Part shown: piece after piece, positions 7,552-10,267 of the stretch | How the letters are laid out: the number at the start of each line of letters is the position of its first letter | Position numbering within the stretch: position 1 is the first letter of the stretch | Source: Desulfocapsa sp. | GTDB taxonomy: Bacteria > Desulfobacterota > Desulfobulbia > Desulfobulbales > Desulfocapsaceae | Assembly: GCA_030638765.1 (NCBI GenBank) | Contig: DAOWDZ010000136.1 | Location: forward strand, 1 to 10,267 | Reading direction: 5' to 3' | Length of the DNA: 10,267 nt | Translations under genes and position numbers: made by a program | The notes under the pieces: generated by a model | What the model was told of the DNA's origin: nothing | Database searches by the model: none | What the model saw: only the letters and a program-made list of their open reading frames with translations

Positions 7552-7738
7552 GGTATTCCGGATGAAGGTTTTAAGGCATCCTCAAAGGAAAAAATTTCTA
7601 ACTATCTCTTACATTACACTATTTTGCTTATGTTTAAAATGGCGTTTTTTATTGTAATTTTATTGAAAAATGAGGACGGGCTTTTTTCGTAATATATGCT
7701 GAGAATAATTCCATTACATTGTGGGCGTGATGAGTTAT

Positions 7739-7744
7739 TATAAT
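7739..7744 (+). promoter_or_regulatory. Possible -10 box for the NMO-like gene
   Basis: A perfect TATAAT at 7739-7744 sits 41 bases before ATG 7785 in the A+T-rich divergent spacer 7552-7784. The -35 side is poor (TTACAT at 7714-7719 with a 19-base spacer). If real, transcription would begin near 7751, downstream of the in-frame ATG at 7743, which supports the start at 7785. The rest of the spacer shows no coding frame or clear operator. Confidence 0.35.
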
Positions 7745-7775
7745 GTTTCAATTTACGCTTTTATTATATTCTGTT

Positions 7776-7784
7776 GAGGTTAAC
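7776..7784 (+). promoter_or_regulatory. Ribosome binding site that sets the NMO-like start
   Basis: GAGG at 7776-7779, five bases before ATG 7785, selects M-S-D-H-T as the N-terminus. The in-frame ATG at 7743 lacks such a site and would add an unrelated 14-residue hydrophobic tail. Confidence 0.7.
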
Positions 7785-9581
7785 ATGTCAGATCACACTT
7801 CTATTGCTCCTGTGCATACTTTTCACATTCCGGTTATGGGAACCGGGTTTACCATAGATACACCTATTAAAGTGGCAAGGTATGGTATTTCATCATCAAT
7901 TTCTCTGGTAGATGATGTTCTGATAGAGCAGGTACGAAAATTTTATTGCGAGCAGGAAAATGAGCCTTATGAGGAGATTGTAAAAGGGAGTGAAGATTTT
8001 CGTGCACGTCGTATAACAGCGTATTTGAATCTTGTGGATCTGTTGGTTCAGCGTCAAGTTAAGGGGTTACAGAGATCTGATTTTGAAGAAGGAAGTGAGA
8101 TTTGCAAGTATTATGAAATGCTTCCCGGTAATGTGCCATTGAAAGATAAATACAAGAAGATGCTCAAAACGTCTGACCTATCAGAAAAGAGTGCTCTACA
8201 GGATGAGTTACGCGTTAAGGCCGTTCCTGGCAGTATTGATGTCAACATAATGACTAAGCTTGATCGGGATCACTATAAAAACGGTGAAAAACTTCCTCCA
8301 GTTCACTCCGATGCCATGAGTGCCCTGCGTGGATTTGCAGAAAGCAATCTCTCTGCTTCAATGGTTTTTTCAGCGGGAATTAATAAGCGCCTGTATCGTT
8401 ATATGACAGAGTTTAGTGGATTCTATCCGGATGCCAATGGTGAAATGAAGAAGAAGATTATCCTGAAAGTGAGTGATCATCGTTCCTCTGAGATTCAGGG
8501 GCGTTTCCTGGCAAAATTGGGATTATGGGCCTCTGAGTTTCGTATTGAATCTGGATTAAATTGTGGCGGGCATACTTTTCCTTCGAAAGGGTATCTTCTC
8601 GGCGTTGTTCTCGAGGAATTTAAGCAGAAAAAAAGTGCTTTACTTGAAAAATTGATTCCCATGTACGCCAAAGCACTTAGCGTCAAGGGAGAAAACGATA
8701 CAGCCTTGCCCACTGATGTGCGAATAACAGTACAGGGAGGTGTGGGAACCGCCGATGAACATACATTTCTGCTGAACCATTATGGTGTTGACAGTGTGGG
8801 ATGGGGAACACCATTTATGCTTGTTCCGGAAGCAACTCTTATGGATGATGGGAACCTTAAACGTATTATGGATGCATCGGATAAAGATATTTTCCTAAGT
8901 GATGCCTCTCCCTTAGGAGTGAATTTCTGGAATTTACGAGAGTCTACAAGCGAAAAACGAAGACGTGCCAGGATAGAGGAAGGTAAGCCTGGGTCTCCAT
9001 GTCCAAAAGGATTCGTTGGATTTAATTCCGAATTTACAAAGCGCCCGGGGTGTGTTGCGTCTCGCGTGTATATAAAAAAGAAATTAGAGGCTTTGCCGGA
9101 GGAGGGTTATTCACCGGAAGCCTATGAAATAGTCAAAGAACGAATACTTGCCAAGGCCTGTATCTGTCATGAGTTGAGTGGTAATGCAACCGTACCCTTA
9201 GGAATTGATCCAGGTGCTGATGCCACCGTCTGTTGCGGTCCGGGAATTGTTGATTTCTCTAAACTTGCAACGCTTCGGGAGATGCTCGATCATATTTATG
9301 GCCGTATCTCACTTATTACATCAACTGGACGACCTCATATGTTTGTGAAGGAACTTGGTTTGTATGTGGATTACTTTCGCAAGGAAGTAGAATATTTTCC
9401 AATTGGGCTTTCAGTGAATAGTGAATCGTATCTTGAGGGAATGAGGGAGAATCTTTTTAAGGGTATTGAGTATTACAAAGAACTTTCCAATGAGCTTGTC
9501 GAGGATTCGAGAGAGAAGTTTCTGGAAGGATTGTCAAAAATGCAAGAAGCTCTCGAGCCGCTTGTTCCACAGAAAGCGTAA
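7785..9581 (+). CDS. Divergent NMO/PfaD-like FMN-dependent TIM-barrel protein, cysteine-rich
   Basis: A 598-residue, probably cytoplasmic protein with no signal peptide or membrane helix. I read it as a distant member of the nitronate monooxygenase/PfaD (2-nitropropane dioxygenase-like) flavin TIM barrels. The N-terminus has I-P-V-M-G-T-G-F and T-P-I-K-V-A-R-Y-G-I, like the first barrel strand. P-G-S-I-D-V-N-I-M follows at mid N-terminal half. N-C-G-G-H-T (259-264) matches the G-G-H motif of NMO/PfaD enzymes. V-Q-G-G-V-G-T (316-322) and G-W-G-T-P-F (339-344) match the phosphate-binding strands for FMN, and P-E-A follows as in family members. The C-terminal half carries Cys406, Cys423, a C-I-C-H motif (459-462) and a C-C-G-P-G motif (483-487). 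The C-x-C region resembles the C-x-C-N segment of some NMO relatives but could also bind metal. At nearly 600 residues it is much longer than ordinary NMO (about 320-360). The family link is inference from motif order; substrate and electron partner are unknown. It appears to be transcribed alone. Confidence 0.6.
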   Translation: MSDHTSIAPVHTFHIPVMGTGFTIDTPIKVARYGISSSISLVDDVLIEQVRKFYCEQENEPYEEIVKGSEDFRARRITAYLNLVDLLVQRQVKGLQRSDFEEGSEICKYYEMLPGNVPLKDKYKKMLKTSDLSEKSALQDELRVKAVPGSIDVNIMTKLDRDHYKNGEKLPPVHSDAMSALRGFAESNLSASMVFSAGINKRLYRYMTEFSGFYPDANGEMKKKIILKVSDHRSSEIQGRFLAKLGLWASEFRIESGLNCGGHTFPSKGYLLGVVLEEFKQKKSALLEKLIPMYAKALSVKGENDTALPTDVRITVQGGVGTADEHTFLLNHYGVDSVGWGTPFMLVPEATLMDDGNLKRIMDASDKDIFLSDASPLGVNFWNLRESTSEKRRRARIEEGKPGSPCPKGFVGFNSEFTKRPGCVASRVYIKKKLEALPEEGYSPEAYEIVKERILAKACICHELSGNATVPLGIDPGADATVCCGPGIVDFSKLATLREMLDHIYGRISLITSTGRPHMFVKELGLYVDYFRKEVEYFPIGLSVNSESYLEGMRENLFKGIEYYKELSNELVEDSREKFLEGLSKMQEALEPLVPQKA

Positions 9582-9591
9582 CTATTTTTTT
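9559..9591 (+). terminator. Weak possible terminator overlapping the end of the NMO-like gene
   Basis: CGCTT (9559-9563) can pair with AAGCG (9574-9578) across a 10-base loop, followed after six bases by seven T (9585-9591). The stem is only 5 bp and partly coding, so this is tentative. Its interest is that no intergenic space exists for a better signal. Confidence 0.25.
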
Positions 9592-10100
9592 CTTTTAACC
9601 CACACTTTTTCCGTTCTGGAAACAGTTTCCTGTTGAACAGGCCTTTTCTTATACAGGGAAAGGCCTTGCAGGAAATGACGAAGAAACTGGTCACCGCATT
9701 CCATATAATGCTTGTGACCTTTTCTTCTGAAAAACGAAGATAACTCCGATTTAGAAATCTCCATATCGGAGAGTTTAAATACTTCCAGCATATCCGTATC
9801 CTGATACATGAGCGCAATCCGAATCTTCCGTAACACATCATTGTTATTGATGGTGACAGGGTCAGTTTGGGCTGGGTTTGTCTTCAAGGCACCTCTGTAA
9901 AATACAATTAAACCATCAAGAAATGTGGCAAGAAGGTCTCTTGAGCAGAGGACAAATTCCGTCTCAGTTTCTTTCTTTAAGAGGGTGTGAAGCTTGATCT
10001 CAGGTATGTCTCGCCCTGTAGCATGGAATATCTTAATCATATCCTTATCTTTCAGGTCAAGGCTGTAGCGAATTTTTCTAAGTATGTCGTTGCTAAGCAT
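9582..10100 (-). CDS. DUF1456 family protein (YehS-like)
   Basis: A 172-residue soluble protein made of two tandem DUF1456 units. Unit 1 (about 3-69) opens N-D-I-L-R-K-I-R-Y-S-L-D-L and ends F-L-D-G-L-I-V-F-Y-R-G. Unit 2 (about 86-153) opens N-N-D-V-L-R-K-I-R-I-A-L and ends F-L-Q-G-L-S-L-Y-K-K. Each unit has the D-x-D-M acidic helix start and a matching charged segment. The architecture and length match E. coli YehS (about 156 residues) with a basic C-terminal tail added (R-T-E-K-V-W-V-K-R-K-K). The molecular function of the family is not established. The start ATG (10098-10100) has only a weak upstream ribosome binding site, but no better in-frame start is visible. Its TAG stop (9582-9584) directly abuts the TAA of the convergent NMO-like gene. 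It shares its strand with the partial gene at the right end but is separated from it by a strong hairpin, so it is probably transcribed separately. Confidence 0.9.
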   Translation of the reverse strand: MLSNDILRKIRYSLDLKDKDMIKIFHATGRDIPEIKLHTLLKKETETEFVLCSRDLLATFLDGLIVFYRGALKTNPAQTDPVTINNNDVLRKIRIALMYQDTDMLEVFKLSDMEISKSELSSFFRRKGHKHYMECGDQFLRHFLQGLSLYKKRPVQQETVSRTEKVWVKRKK

Positions 10101-10134
10101 GGGATTTTTACGATTGGGCAGTTGTGAGAAGAAT

Positions 10135-10162
10135 GGCAGTCATTATAAAAATAATGACTGCC
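10135..10162 (-). terminator. Perfect 12-bp hairpin, terminator-like
   Basis: Arms GGCAGTCATTAT (10135-10146) and ATAATGACTGCC (10151-10162) are exact complements around an AAAA loop. It lies 14 bases after the stop codon of the partial minus-strand gene and before the DUF1456 start, as expected for a terminator of the former. No strong T-run follows on the minus strand (ATTCTTCTC), so it may act as a weak terminator or RNA-stability element. Being symmetric, it could also be a protein-binding site. Confidence 0.55.
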
Positions 10163-10176
10163 ACGATTAGTTATTA

Positions 10177-10267
10177 TCAGGACTCTTTGGTTTCCTTCCA
10201 GTCTGGTCGCAGATACAGCTCAGTGAGTTGCTTTCTGGCTACCCCTGCTGGAGCCTCTGTGAGAGGA
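10177..10267 (-). CDS. Unrecognised gene, C-terminal end only
   Basis: An open minus-strand frame runs in from the right edge and ends at TGA 10177-10179, followed by more stops. The 29 visible residues begin P-L-T-E-A-P-A-G-V-A-R-K-Q-L and end R-P-D-W-K-E-T-K-E-S. The charged tail and the hairpin 14 bases past the stop support a real 3' end. The fragment is too short to name a family; the rest lies outside the window. Confidence 0.55.
   Translation of the reverse strand, partial: PLTEAPAGVARKQLTELYLRPDWKETKES

Noticed and set aside
7743..7784. Upstream in-frame ATG as start of the NMO-like protein
   Set aside because: It overlaps the TATAAT box at 7739-7744 and lacks a ribosome binding site; 7785 has GAGG at good spacing.
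4300..9581. Defence or immunity island around the transposase remnant
   Set aside because: No nuclease, helicase, reverse transcriptase, toxin-antitoxin or CRISPR-type component is visible; the genes read as glycan-related and metabolic.

Overview
The window most resembles a free-living Gram-negative proteobacterium, probably a Desulfobacterota/deltaproteobacterial heterotroph. This rests on general protein character (a TctABC carboxylate transporter, a DUF1456 protein, a proteobacterial-type DUF772 transposase remnant) and moderate GC, not on any phylogenetic marker, so the placement is tentative.

Layout. (1) Bases 1-536: 3' end of a gene for a CYTH-like protein of unknown function. (2) Bases 671-3831: a complete tripartite tricarboxylate transporter operon: periplasmic binding protein (TctC/Bug type), small membrane subunit (TctB), large membrane subunit (TctA). 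A long hairpin lies between the tctC-like and tctB-like genes, and a terminator-like hairpin follows the tctA-like gene. The system should capture a small carboxylate in the periplasm and import it with an ion gradient; the substrate cannot be read from the sequence. (3) Bases 3912-4299: minus-strand remnant of a DUF772-type transposase, broken by two frameshifts and lacking its catalytic part. (4) Bases 4451-7551: a visibly more A+T-rich block with two convergent genes, a GT4-like glycosyltransferase and a large DUF2142-like multispanning membrane protein. Together they suggest a cell-surface glycan function. The IS remnant at the edge and the base composition suggest an acquired or reshuffled segment. 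(5) Bases 7785-9581: a 598-residue protein that I read as a divergent FMN-dependent TIM-barrel enzyme of the nitronate monooxygenase/PfaD type with a cysteine-rich C-terminal half; its substrate is unknown. (6) Bases 9582-10100: a minus-strand DUF1456 (YehS-like) gene whose stop codon directly abuts that of the preceding gene. (7) Bases 10177-10267: 3' end of an unrecognised minus-strand gene, separated from the DUF1456 gene by a perfect 12-bp hairpin.

Only the transporter genes form an evident operon. The other genes alternate in strand and look like independent units. I see no CRISPR array, tRNA, rRNA, phage module or recognisable defence system. The best candidate for undescribed biology is the NMO/PfaD-like protein at 7785-9581.
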